Shown here: one piece after another, positions 25,601 through 36,974 of the stretch
Position numbering within the stretch: the first letter of the stretch is position 1
Layout of the letters: each line of letters starts with the position of its first letter
Assembly (NCBI RefSeq): GCF_000315625.1
Contig: NW_005434613.1
Coordinates: forward strand, 282,032 to 341,223
From: Guillardia theta CCMP2712
Lineage: Eukaryota; Cryptophyceae; Pyrenomonadales; Geminigeraceae
Reading direction: 5' to 3'
DNA: 59,192 bases
Made by a program: the position numbers and the translations under genes
Notes under the pieces: generated by a model
Database searches by the model: none
Seen by the model: only the letters and a program-made list of their open reading frames with translations
Told to the model about the DNA's origin: nothing

Positions 25601-28600
25601 AGGACGGCGGGGAGTGTAGGGCGTGCGAGGCGGGGACGTACAAGAGCGAGGCAGGGTCGGCCACCTGCACGGCCTGTCCGGGCAACGCCAGCAGCCCGCC
25701 AGGCAGCGACGCGGTCGAGGCGTGCAGGTGCAACGCGGGCTACACGGGGCAGGACGGCGGGGAGTGTAGGGCGTGCGAGGCGGGTTTGTTCAAAAATCGA
25801 AGTGGTTTTTTCTCGTGCGTCAATTGTTCAGCTGGTTTTTTTTCAACCTCGATTGGTTCTTCATTTTGTTTTGCTTGTGAACCTGGCAAGTATAAACCTG
25901 ATCCTGGTCCGGGAACTTGCAGTGATTGCTTGGAAAACTTCACCACTGTGTCTGGTGCAACTGGATTGATAAATTGTCAATGTAAAAGGGGATATACGGG
26001 TCTGGATGGTGGAGATTTCTGTGTTGCCTGTTCCATTGGACAATACAAAGAAAACACGGGTTCTGGTGCATGCATAATTTGTCCTGTGGGAAAATTCAAT
26101 ATTCAAGAAGCGGCCTCCACGTGCAACCTTTGCCCTATTGCGACATATAAGGATTTCACTGGAGTAGGTCTGTGTGTTGATTGTCCAGGAAATTTTACGA
26201 GCAACAAGGGGAGCACCAACATCACAGATTGCAAGTGCATACCTGGATACACTGGTAATGACGGTGAAGTTTGTTATCAGTGTCCCATCGGAACGTATAA
26301 AAACATCAGGGGCTCAGCTTCTTGTCAACAATGTGAAGTTGGAACATATCAAACAATGACAGCAATGACTGTATGTTTAAAATGTGATGCTGGAAAATAC
26401 AAAAATCAAACAGGCAGCGGGCTCTGTGCCGAATGTAATGAAGGAACATTTACAATTCAGAAAGGGCAAACCACCTGTGAAATGTGTCCACCATCAACAT
26501 ACAAAGATTGGATTGGAGCAGGAACGTGCAAAAACTGTCCGCTATCATCTACAACGACAGAAGGAGCAACAACTATCCTAAACTGCGAATGCAACAAAGG
26601 ATATACAGGAAACAACGGAGAGTTATGTATTGAATGTCAAGAGGGAAAATATAAATCAACAATTGGACCCTTTAACTGTACATCTTGTCCGGGCAACGCC
26701 AGCAGCCCGCCAGGCAGCGACGCGGTCGAGGCGTGCAGGTGCAACGCGGGCTACACGGGGCAGGACGGCGGGGAGTGTAGGGCGTGCGAGGCGGGGACGT
26801 ACAAGAGCGAGGCAGGGTCGGCCACCTGCACGGCCTGTCCGGGCAACGCCAGCAGCCCGCCAGGCAGCGACGCGGTCGAGGCGTGCAGGTGCAACGCGGG
26901 CTACACGGGGCAGGACGGCGGGGAGTGTAGGGCGTGCGAGGCGGGGACGTACAAGAGCGAGGCAGGGTCGGCCACCTGCACGGCCTGTCCGGGCAACGCC
27001 AGCAGCCCGCCAGGCAGCGACGCGGTCGAGGCGTGCAGGTGCAACGCGGGCTACACGGGGCAGGACGGCGGGGAGTGTAGGGCGTGCGAGGCGGGGACGT
27101 ACAAGAGCGAGGCAGGGTCGGCCAACTGCACGGCCTGTCCGGGCAACGCCAGCAGCCCGCCAGGCAGCGACGCGGTCGAGGCGTGCAGGTGCAACGCGGG
27201 CTACACGGGGCAGGACGGCGGGGAGTGTAGGGCGTGCGAGGCGGGGACGTACAAGAGCGAGGCAGGGTCGGCCACCTGCACGGCCTGTCCGGGCAACGCC
27301 AGCAGCCCGCCAGGCAGCGACGCGGTCGAGGCGTGCAGGTGCAACGCGGGCTACACGGGGCAGGACGGCGGGGAGTGTAGGGCGTGCGAGGCGGGGACGT
27401 ACAAGAGCGAGGCAGGGTCGGCCACCTGCACGGCCTGTCCGGGCAACGCCAGCAGCCCGCCAGGCAGCGACGCGGTCGAGGCGTGCAGGTGCAACGCGGG
27501 CTACACGGGGCAGGACGGCGGGGAGTGTAGGGCGTGCGAGGCGGGGACGTACAAGAGCGAGGCAGGGTCGGCCAACTGCACGGCCTGTCCGGGCAACGCC
27601 AGCAGCCCGCCAGGCAGCGACGCGGTCGAGGCGTGCAGGTGCAACGCGGGCTACACGGGGCAGGACGGCGGGGAGTGTAGGGCGTGCGAGGCGGGGACGT
27701 ACAAGAGCGAGGCAGGGTCGGCCAACTGCACGGCCTGTCCGGGCAACGCCAGCAGCCCGCCAGGCAGCGACGCGGTCAAGGCGTGCAGGTGCAACGCGGG
27801 CTACACGGGGCAGGACGGCGGGGAGTGTAGGGCGTGCGAGGCGGGGACGTACAAGACTGAGGTTGGTCTTGGCAATTGTCGGAATTGTCCTGTCAATCTT
27901 ACCAGTTCTCCTGGTAGTGTTTCTGTGAAGGGTTGTTTTTGTGATGTTGGGTGGTTTTCGATTAATGTGTCGGTACAAAACTTTTGTTTTGTTTGTCCGG
28001 TGGGTACTTTTTCGAATATTTCTTCTTCGTCTCACTGTTTGGATTGCCTTCCTGGTTCATATTCTTCCACATTCGGTTCGTCCAATTGTAGGTCATGTTT
28101 AGCTGGACACTTTCAGGATGAATCTGGCTCAACGTTTTGCAAACGTTGCTCTCACAATCGGACAAGTGGAATTGGAAGTTCATCGTTAGAGCATTGCAAG
28201 TGCCTTCCAGGCTTTTCTGATATCAATGGTTCTCATTGCGATCAATGTCCATCGGGAATGTTTCAACCTCACATTGGTGCTTCGCAGTGTATGAGTTGTG
28301 ATGCTGGATCATTCCAATCGCTTCCTGGACAGACGTACTGTGAATGTTGTCCACCAGGAACTTTCCAAAATTCATCAGGTGGTCATTCCTGCTTGCCGTG
28401 TGAGGAGGGAAAATACAACGATAAGAGCAATCAGACATTCTGCCAAAATTGCGCAGCAGGATATTACAAGAATTGGACCGGAGAAGGAGAATGCACTGAA
28501 TGCAAAGAAAATACAACATCCAAAATCGGGAGCAAAATTGAATCAGATTGCAAATGTAAGCCAGGTTATGAAAGAACAAACAATACATGTCAACAATGCA

Positions 28601-31600
28601 AAACGAATTATTACAAAAATACGCTTGGAGACACCTTGTGCGAACAATGTCGAGAAAACATGCAAAGCACTCAAGGGAGCGACGCGGTCGAGGCGTGCAG
28701 GTGCAACGCGGGCTACACGGGGCAGGACGGCGGGGAGTGTAGGGCGTGCAAGGCGGGGACGTACAAGAGCGAGGCAGGGTCGGCCAACTGCACGGCCTGT
28801 CCGGGCAACGCCAGCAGCCCGCCAGGCAGCGACGCGGTCGAGGCGTGCAGGTGCAACGCGGGCTACACGGGGCAGGACGGCGGGGAGTGTAGGGCGTGCG
28901 AGGCGGGGACGTACAAGAGCGAGGCAGGGTCGGCCAACTGCACGGCCTGTCCGGGCAACGCCAGCAGCCCGCCAGGCAGCGACGCGGTCGAGGCGTGCAG
29001 GTGCAACGCGGGCTACACGGGGCAGGACGGCGGGGAGTGTAGGGCGTGCGAGGCGGGGACGTACAAGAGCGAGGCAGGGTCGGCCACCTGCACGGCCTGT
29101 CCGGGCAACGCCAGCAGCCCGCCAGGCAGCGACGCGGTCGATGCGTGCAGGTGCAACGCGGGCTACACGGGGCAGGACGGCGGGGAGTGTAGGGCGTGCG
29201 AGGCGGGGACGTACAAGAGCGAGGCAGGGTCGGCCAACTGCACGGCCTGTCCGGGCAACGCCAGCAGCCCGCCAGGCAGCGACGCGGTCGAGGCGTGCAG
29301 GTGCAACGCGGGCTACACGGGGCAGGACGGCGGGGAGTGTAGGGCGTGCAAGGCGGGGACGTACAAGAGCGAGGCAGGGTCGGCCACCTGCACGGCCTGT
29401 CCGGGCAACGCCAGCAGCCCGCCAGGCAGCGACGCGGTCAAGGCGTGCAGGTGCAACGCGGGCTACACGGGGCAGGACGGCGGGGAGTGTAGGGCGTGCG
29501 AGGCGGGGACGTACAAGAGCGAGGCAGGGTCGGCCAACTGCACGGCCTGTCCGGGCAACGCCAGCAGCCCGCCAGGCAGCGACGCGGTCAAGGCGTGCAG
29601 GTGCAACGCGGGCTACACGGGGCAGGACGGCGGGGAGTGTAGGGCGTGCGAGGCGGGGACGTACAAGAGCGAGGCAGGGTCGGCCACCTGCACGGCCTGT
29701 CCGGGCAACGCCAGCAGCCCGCCAGGCAGCGACGCGGTCAAGGCGTGCAGGTGCAACGCGGGCTACACGGGGCAGGACGGCGGGGAGTGTAGGGCGTGCA
29801 AGGCGGGGACGTACAAGAGCGAGGCAGGGTCGGCCACCTGCACGGCCTGTCCGGGCAACGCCAGCAGCCCGCCAGGCAGCGACGCGGTCGAGGCGTGCAG
29901 GTGCAACGCGGGCTACACGGGGCAGGACGGCGGGGAGTGTAGGGCGTGCAAGGCGGGGACGTACAAGAGCGAGGCAGGGTCGGCCAACTGCACGGCCTGT
30001 CCGGGCAACGCCAGCAGCCCGCCAGGCAGCGACGCGGTCGAGGCGTGCAGATGTAATTTTGGGTTTTTTGGTCAATTCGATTCTGTTTGTACTCCATGTT
30101 TTCCCGGTACGTATAAATCTGCTTTGGGATCACAGGCTTGTTCAAATTGTCCATCTCATTCAACAAGTGGCTTGGCCTCCACTAAACGTTCGGATTGTGC
30201 TTGTGTTCCTGGATTTTTTTCATCGTCCATTGGCTCAGATCTGACATGCAGTCCTTGTTTTACTGGCACGTACCAAGATAAGTCTGGATATTCATTTTGT
30301 TTCACTTGTCCTCACAATTCTTCTTCTTTGGAGGGCAGTTCAAGTCTTGACAAATGTCTCTGCAAGCCCGGATATTTTGGGCCACCTGAAAACTGCATTG
30401 AATGTCCTTTTGGTACATTCAAGAATACTTCAGGCTCTTTCGAATGTTTCAATTGTCCTCCGTTCTCATATTCCGATAAGGGTGCAACAGATGTTACAGC
30501 GTGCAAATGTAATCTTGGATTCTACAGGGGTGGTAATGATTTGTCATGCATTGCATGCAAAGTTGGAAAATACAAGGACTTTCTTGGTGATCAGAGTTGC
30601 ACTGCATGTCCAACGTATTCGACCTCTTCGACAGGCAGTGTAAATGCAAAAGATTGTACTTGCATCGAGGGCTATTTTGGACCCCCTGGCGGACCTTGTA
30701 TTCAGTGTGGTTATGCAAAGTACAGCGATGCTCTGGGATCATCAACCTGTACAAGTTGTCCTGATAATTCGTGGGCTCCGCAAGCAAGTGCACGAAGATC
30801 TGCTTGCATGTGTATCGCGGGGTACACTGGTCAAGATGGTGGACCATGTAATGCATGTCCCGAAGGAAAACACAAAGAATCCAATGGCTCAACACCGTGT
30901 TCATCATGCAGCCATCTTGCCACAACCATCTGGAATGCTTCGCAAGAGATTTGCCTGTGCAATGCCGGCTACACTGGTTCAAACAACATGTGTATGGCTT
31001 GTTCCCCAGGCAAGTACAAAAACACCATAGGATCAGGTGATTGTCTTGCATGTCCTGCTCACACCATCTCGTTGAATGCAAGCAGCGATGTAGCACAATG
31101 CATTTGTTCTCCAGGTTACTTCCAGAAGAATGGTCAATGTATGCCATGCAGTTTCGATACGTACAAAGCAGTGGCAGGTAACGGAGAATGTGCCATGTGC
31201 CCGGTGAATTCTGGCACATTATCCGACGGAAGTCACTCGATTGACCAATGCTTTTGTAAGCCAGGCTATTTCGGATCGAATGAAGCTTGCTCAGCTTGCC
31301 CCGCTGGGACGTATAAGACATTGTTGGGTACTTCAGGGTGTTCGATCTGTGAGAACTTCACAACCTCGAATCCTGGCAGTGTTTCAATCAGTGATTGTGT
31401 ATGTATAGAAGACTACTTTCTTGAAAACATGCAATGCAAACCGTGTTTACCCGGCAGTTATAAGAATGTAAGTGGAAACGGACCTTGCACTTCTTGTGAT
31501 AAGTTGTGGTCGGTCAAGTGCTTGCCTGTGATCAAATCGGTCAACCCTCAATTTTGCGAAGCGGAGGGTGGAAGCATGGTGTACTTTGAGCTTAGTTCTG

Positions 31601-34600
31601 GTGCAAATCAGATCTCTTGGATACGTTTTTCAGAAACCCAGACACGTTCCACTGCAACGTTCTTGAGTCCGACTTTGATTGCTGCGATATGTCCTGCTTC
31701 AGATGGAAAATTCGGAGCGACTTTAGGGTTACTTCTTGCTTCAGATCTTCAGCCAATTTCAAGATTTTCATTTTCTTACTTGACTCCAAGGCCAATCGTT
31801 TCTCCCCAAAATATCTTGAGAAACGGGACTGTAGTCAATGCAACGTTTTCTTTCTGGCCAGAAGGATTCCCGAAATCGTGCGGATTGTCATTCGGACCAG
31901 GATCTGACTGGGATTACCATGTTATGAAAATGGACACAATTTACCGCGCAAGTGGTCTCCTCAGAATTCTCATAAAATCAGCCCAGGCACAGCTCAGCTT
32001 CAATTGTAGTGGTCAGTTGATTGATACACGGGTTGTGGTCAACGTTTTTGACAATATGGTAGTTTCTAACATTATCAATCGGAATGGAAAATGTACAATC
32101 ACAAGCAGATGTAGTCTATCTATCGTTGTCTCCAATCCCTCTCCCATGTTGCAAGCAGGAAACATAGCAGTCAGCATTCACGGCACAAAGTACTCCACCA
32201 GCTTTGAAGGCCCTCAATATTCCATCTTGACGCAGGTACGTGCATTTGTTTTCCCTAGATAGCAGATTTTGAATGACTCTTTGTAAAACAGGTACAGGAA
32301 GCCCAAAGCGATTATGCAATTGTTACTATCGATATTCCTCCCTTGCTTTCATTCGATACTTTCATCTGTACGATGCATCCCACAAGTTTCTACCAAGATC
32401 CAGTCATGGATCAGATCGCTTCATTTAATCTTCCAATTGCAATACCGGCTGCTGAGATTCTGAGCATTTCTCCTTCGTCAGGACCGATTTTGACAGAGAC
32501 CGTCGTCTTGATCGTACTGAGTTCCTTTCCAATCGCTGCAGACTTCAAAGTGACGGTAGCAGGGAATTTAATGCCCAAACCTGAAGTACAATTTGCAGAT
32601 GAATCAGGGATATCTTTGAAGGTATCATTGTATTCTGAGCAATCCGGAATTCAAAACGTCATCGTATCATCCTCTGGAATATCGGCAAACACGAGTTTCC
32701 TTAGCTTGATGCCTCAATTTAAAGCAAATTGTTTAGGAAATTGTTACATTGTAGACTGGGCTGAGACAGAGCTTCAAGTTGCGGTATATGGCTTTCCCAT
32801 AGAATTGAACCATTCAATTTGGATTGTACAGGGAACAGAAAAAACAAGATCTTCTGTCTCTGCATCTGTCCCCGACAATGGAGCCAACATACTATATGTA
32901 CAAGTTTCTTTTTCGGATGCTCTCGAGAATGCCTATGATACAACTTGTTTTCGTGTTTCACAGACTCATTTTGATTACAATGCATTTTTTTGCACTCAGT
33001 CTTACAGGAAGCCTCGCATAAGTCGCTTGAATTTCAACAATTTGGGAAACAGCCTGAGCATAACTTTCGATCAGGTTGTGGATATCAGCTCAGAGATTAA
33101 TGATTGTGCAAAGTATTTCCCAAAGGCTAATCTCACCAGTTTAGGAAAAGGAAGGTTGTGCTCATGGTACGATTCCTCCACGCTTCAGGTTGTATTAGGG
33201 AGTGATGCCTCAGTCATGGTATCTCAATCCTTGCTGTTCAATGGAAACCTGAGCATGATGGGAAGGCTCATTAAAAACTCAGAGGGTATGGTTGCTCGTG
33301 TTCAGCCTCCTTCTCTTGCCTCCACACCTTCGATCACATTGGACGGTCCCTTCGAGGTTGCCTCTTGTGATTCCGCGACAATAAGAGCGACTTGTAGCTC
33401 GTCAAGACCACCCATCTTTTCTTGGAGGATACTGAATTCCGAATTTCACACAGGATTGGTGCAAAACGTGACAGGAGACACAGTAGCTTTGAAGGGTATC
33501 TACCTTCAGTTGGGGATCAGTTACCAAATCGTTGTCACAGCTTACACATTTTTGGGGGTGTCTGTAACCAGCAAAGTTCACTTGCTTCAAAGAGCTGCTG
33601 AGCCAGTGCCCCTTGTATCTATTGTAATGCCACCTCCACCGTACAAGAGGCCAAATTCCTTCTACGTAACTGCCAAGTCTGAATTTTCTTCCTGTGCTCC
33701 AAGCAGAGCGACTCTCAACTATACCTGGTTGCTCTACAATTCACAAAGTTCCAACTCATCGATACAAGCAAAAGGTCCTGAAATGTTGATAAGCACGATG
33801 AACCTGATCCCTGGGTCTTCATACACAATATCACTTCTGGTGCAGTCTGCCTTGAGCTCAAGTCTGGTACAGCAGACAATCACCATTGCACGTTCTGGGG
33901 TCAAAGCGCTGATAAAGGGAGGAAATCGTACAGCCTACAGAAATCAGGCAGATTTTCTCATAGATGGATCAGCATCGTATGACATGGATTACGTGGGCAT
34001 AACGGCGGGCTTGAGCTTCGAATGGACATGTGCTGTAGGAAATGGCCCCTGTCGCTATCTAAATGGCTCAAAGTTGATCCTTCCTTACGTGCCATACCTC
34101 AACCTCAACCTCTACAGTCTGAATCTTCAAGGCACTAGTGCTTTGCAAATCACATTGATGGTGAGTAAAGGTGCATACTTCGATTCGCAAACAGTCATCT
34201 TAGAGCTCTCCGACGCCCCCGTCCTACCAGTTGAGATATCTAGTAGTGTCAACAATCAACTGTGGGTATCTTTGAAGGCAGTGCCAGTGACAAACAACGC
34301 CAAGTATTCATGGAATGTCAAAGATTCTGCGAATAACCTCATGAATCAAGTCTTGACCAAAAACAATGCATGCCCAGCCGGTATAGATTCATATGACCTG
34401 GTTATCTTGAACCCTTCCAAATTCTTGCCGCGCGGAAAGTATGCAATTTCCGTCGAAATGCGATATGACAATCTGGTTGGAACTGCCTCGATACCTTTCA
34501 GAGTGACATGGCCGCCCTCTGGTGGTCAATGTGCGGTCAGTCCTACCTCGGGGGTAGAGCTCGAGCAAGACTTTCAAATCAAGTGTATCTCATGGACCTC

Positions 34601-36374
34601 CGATGATTTGCCCTTGTCATATCAATACGGCCTTGGTCGGATCGGTTCAGCAGAGATTTCTTGGACGCCTCAATCGTACTTGAACGTACACTCTGCAATC
34701 TTGACAAACGGAGATTATGGTATGGTTGCGTCGATCATCGACAATCTTGGAGGAGCTTCTCTGTCGGAAACGACGAACATCAGGGTACGGCAAAAAGAAT
34801 TTGCAAATGGGACAAACTTTGAGGACGAGCTGTTTGCAAACATTGCGAAGGCGATAGATCAGTTCAACAGCCTTGGATTGCTTGGGCAGAGTTTGCAACT
34901 TTCCAATAGTGCCCTTCTCAGTTTGCAGGAAAATCAAAATCGCCGCCTGTTGGCATCGTCCTTGGCTTATCGGATGCGTGTGAGAAACATGCTTCTTGCA
35001 AAGATGGCAGGCGGAACAGTCAACGACAAAATGAACACCAGGACGATGTCATCATCCCTGGAGACAGTAAGCAATGCACTGCAACAACCTTCGGAAATCA
35101 GCCCGAATGGATGCTCAGACGTGGGACAACTGTTGGGGACCTGTACGACGTTCATGACTGTTGACTTCTTGCGTGGCGATGGGATCTTTGCTTTTCTCTC
35201 TTCGTTCGACGCATACCTAATCACAGCCAAGAACTTTGACAAACCTATGAGACAAGCCTCTCTCATCTCGGTGTTGAACAACGTGCTGAATGCTTCCACG
35301 TTATTGTCGACCTCGATGGTGCAAACTGAGCAAGCTTTTCATCAGGCCCTTGCCATGTTCACGGTGCAGGTCCAGCGGTGCGGAGTCGACCTGAGCCAAG
35401 AAGAAGTCAATCTAATGGAGCAAAGGGTGTCTGTTGATTTCGGGGCTTTCAGGGCCTTGTCAAACCTGAGAAGCCAAGACTTGTCTATCACGCTGGTTCA
35501 CACGAAGGAGTTCTGGTTCTTGGATGACTTGTACAACCTGGGCTATACTGTTGTGTCAAACCCTTCAGTCTTGTATTACCTCTACTCCCTGCCAGACCTG
35601 AAAATGGTGTGGGACTGCAAGGGTTCCGACTCGCCCTGTTTCAGCGTTCAGGTAGATATGAACCGAAGTACAGCTGAACAAGCCCATGATCTCTTGCTCA
35701 AGTGTGTGCTGTGGAACGCTCAGAGTGCAGCATGGGACTTCAAGGCCTGCACGTTGGGATCCATCTCTCTACAGGCAGAGTCAGCGACAGCCCAGTGCCT
35801 GTGCAACAGCGTGGGCTCAGCCTTGGTCATCCAAGAGAACCTGGACGCCTCCGGATTCTTCAACATCAACAACAAGTTCAACCTGCACCATATTTTTGAG
35901 TGGCTGCTCCTCACTATCATCGTTCACTTTTGTGTGGCGACCTTCGTCGTCGTGGTCACCTTTCGTGGAACTCTCAACTCAATCCTCTCGTCCTCGTCCT
36001 TGAACACTGGCCGTCCTCACCATCGCAGGGCTTCAGACCGGAAGATGCTCTTCCTCGAGTATGAGATCAAAGGAGAGCTGGGAATGTTGCAACATGTCAA
36101 GGAACCAGGAGGGCAGGAAGAGGAGGAGCATAGACGCTCTTCTCCAGCTGAGCACAACTCAGTGAGTTGTACATGCTGCAAACTGAACAGACAGACAGTC
36201 AAGTTTTCCACGCAGGATGCTGCGGGGAGCCATGCTGTCTCCTCCTCCCCATCCCAGTGGTTTGAAGAATGCCAGGTCGTCTCGTCTCCTCACACAGTCG
36301 TCGAGCGGAGGCAGAGAATGACGCTCAGGTTTAGGAAGAGTCAAGTCGCTGAGCCCGTCATGTTGTCTGAATGA
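22648..36374 (+). CDS. Giant cysteine-rich repeat receptor-like membrane protein (paralogue 2)
   Basis: Predicted surface protein of about 4,540-4,556 residues in two exons, 22648-32235 and 32292-36374. The phase 0 intron of 56 nt runs CAG|GTACGT to AACAG|. The Met at 22699 best starts a signal peptide (MRPLVVALLSMYMH). More than 50 ephrin-receptor-like cysteine repeats follow. About half are an almost identical 50-residue unit in three arrays; the others are diverged. From about 31500 the plan matches paralogue 1: IPT/Ig-like domains, a REJ-like region (GGNRTAYR, FEWTC), the motif RRLLASSLAYRMR, and a GPS-like motif at about 35700-35840 (KCVLWNAQ, QCLCNSVGSALVIQ) with no HL/T tripeptide. One membrane helix (about 35890-35960) and a tail of about 130 residues end it. 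Ligand and role are unknown; cell-surface recognition or adhesion is inference. Between the arrays the coding DNA is AT-richer and the repeats are older. Confidence 0.85.
24736..25784 (+). repeat. Coding tandem array 1, seven 150-bp units
   Basis: Seven head-to-tail copies of a 150-bp unit, each one 50-residue cysteine-rich module (TYKSEAGSA..C to CRACEAG). The anchor GCAGGGTCGG recurs exactly every 150 bases from 24751 to 25651. Copies differ only at the AAC/ACC codon: T,N,N,N,T,N,T in order. The DNA is far more GC-rich than flanking repeats. Confidence 0.95.
26687..27855 (+). repeat. Coding tandem array 2, about 7.8 units of 150 bp
   Basis: Same 150-bp unit as array 1. It starts part-way through a unit (TGTCCGGGCAACGCC) and ends inside the next TYK segment. 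The anchor GCAGGGTCGG recurs every 150 bases from 26812 to 27712. Asn/Thr order in the full units is T,T,N,T,T,N,N. The last unit has Lys in place of Glu before the ACRC segment. Confidence 0.95.
28678..30050 (+). repeat. Coding tandem array 3, about 9.2 units of 150 bp
   Basis: Same 150-bp unit, starting at the GSDAVEAC part and ending just after a VEACR segment. The anchor recurs every 150 bases from 28773 to 29973. This is the most variable array: Asn/Thr order N,N,T,N,T,N,T,T,N, with Glu/Lys/Asp changes at two sites. All differences seen change an amino acid. Confidence 0.95.
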
Positions 36375-36974
36375 TAACCCACTACAACTAGTCTATCAGT
36401 GCCTGATTGATCTTGTTGGATGTACTTGACTTACACTTTGATATTGATTAAACGACACAACATACTGCTCTGCGTTTGAGTGACTGAGCTCACCGGGGGC
36501 CCTACTGACGGATCGCATGCCAGCCGTGCAAGTCAGATGCGGCGCCGAGTTACTAGTCACTTAATCCTTTTATTGACTGAAAAAGAAAGGCGCGAAAACC
36601 GCTACTCCAACCACGATGTAGTACGTGGGACGAAGAGGAGGCCTTCCTAGCCGTCTTGCTAAGGTCCTCTCATGTCTGGATGCTTGGGTTTCACATCATA
36701 GCATACAGTCTATCTCTCATGTGCTCCTCCGAATTCTGGTTTCGTGTGCATTAAACTCGGTCTTGAGCAAAAACTGTCTTGTTGCAACTGAGGTTGATAT
36801 GGTGTCTGCATTACTTTGACACAGTACAAGTCTAACAAACTTGTGCTCCCTCACCTACTGCCCGGCCATCAACCGGGTCTGCCTGGCCGACTGAGTGGTC
36901 CAATGGTAGCTGACTCCGTGACAACCAGTTAACATCTCTGGTCATCGGTATTTGCGGTTACACCCAAGTCAGCA
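36375..36974. other. Intergenic region with dispersed repeat copy
   Basis: Non-coding between the giant receptor gene and the RING/EF-hand gene. It contains a dispersed repeat copy (listed separately). The 60 bp before the next ATG include a CAG-rich ACCCAAGTCAGCA context. Nothing else can be assigned. Confidence 0.5.
36511..36840 (-). repeat. Dispersed repeat, copy A (inverted relative to 51.4 kb copy)
   Basis: The reverse complement of this segment matches 51421-51747 over most of its length. Shared words include GTTTGTTAGACTTGTACT, ACAAGACAGTTTTTGCTC, GAGAGATAGACTGTATGCTA and GAAACCCAAGCATCCAGACA. The two copies differ by substitutions and small indels and carry a different inner segment near 36560-36620. 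No ORF is conserved well enough to call a transposase. Confidence 0.8.

Noticed and set aside
24736-30050. CRISPR-like regular repeat spacing
   Set aside because: The 150-bp units are directly adjacent without unique spacers, lie in a coding frame and sit in a eukaryotic gene.
26630-30244. Long alternative-frame ORFs on both strands across arrays 2 and 3 (about 430-650 codons, Arg/Ala/Thr- or Pro/Ala/Val-rich)
   Set aside because: The 150-bp unit is a multiple of three and free of stops in several frames, so repeats extend open frames automatically. The cysteine-rich frame continues through the diverged flanks and holds the domains.
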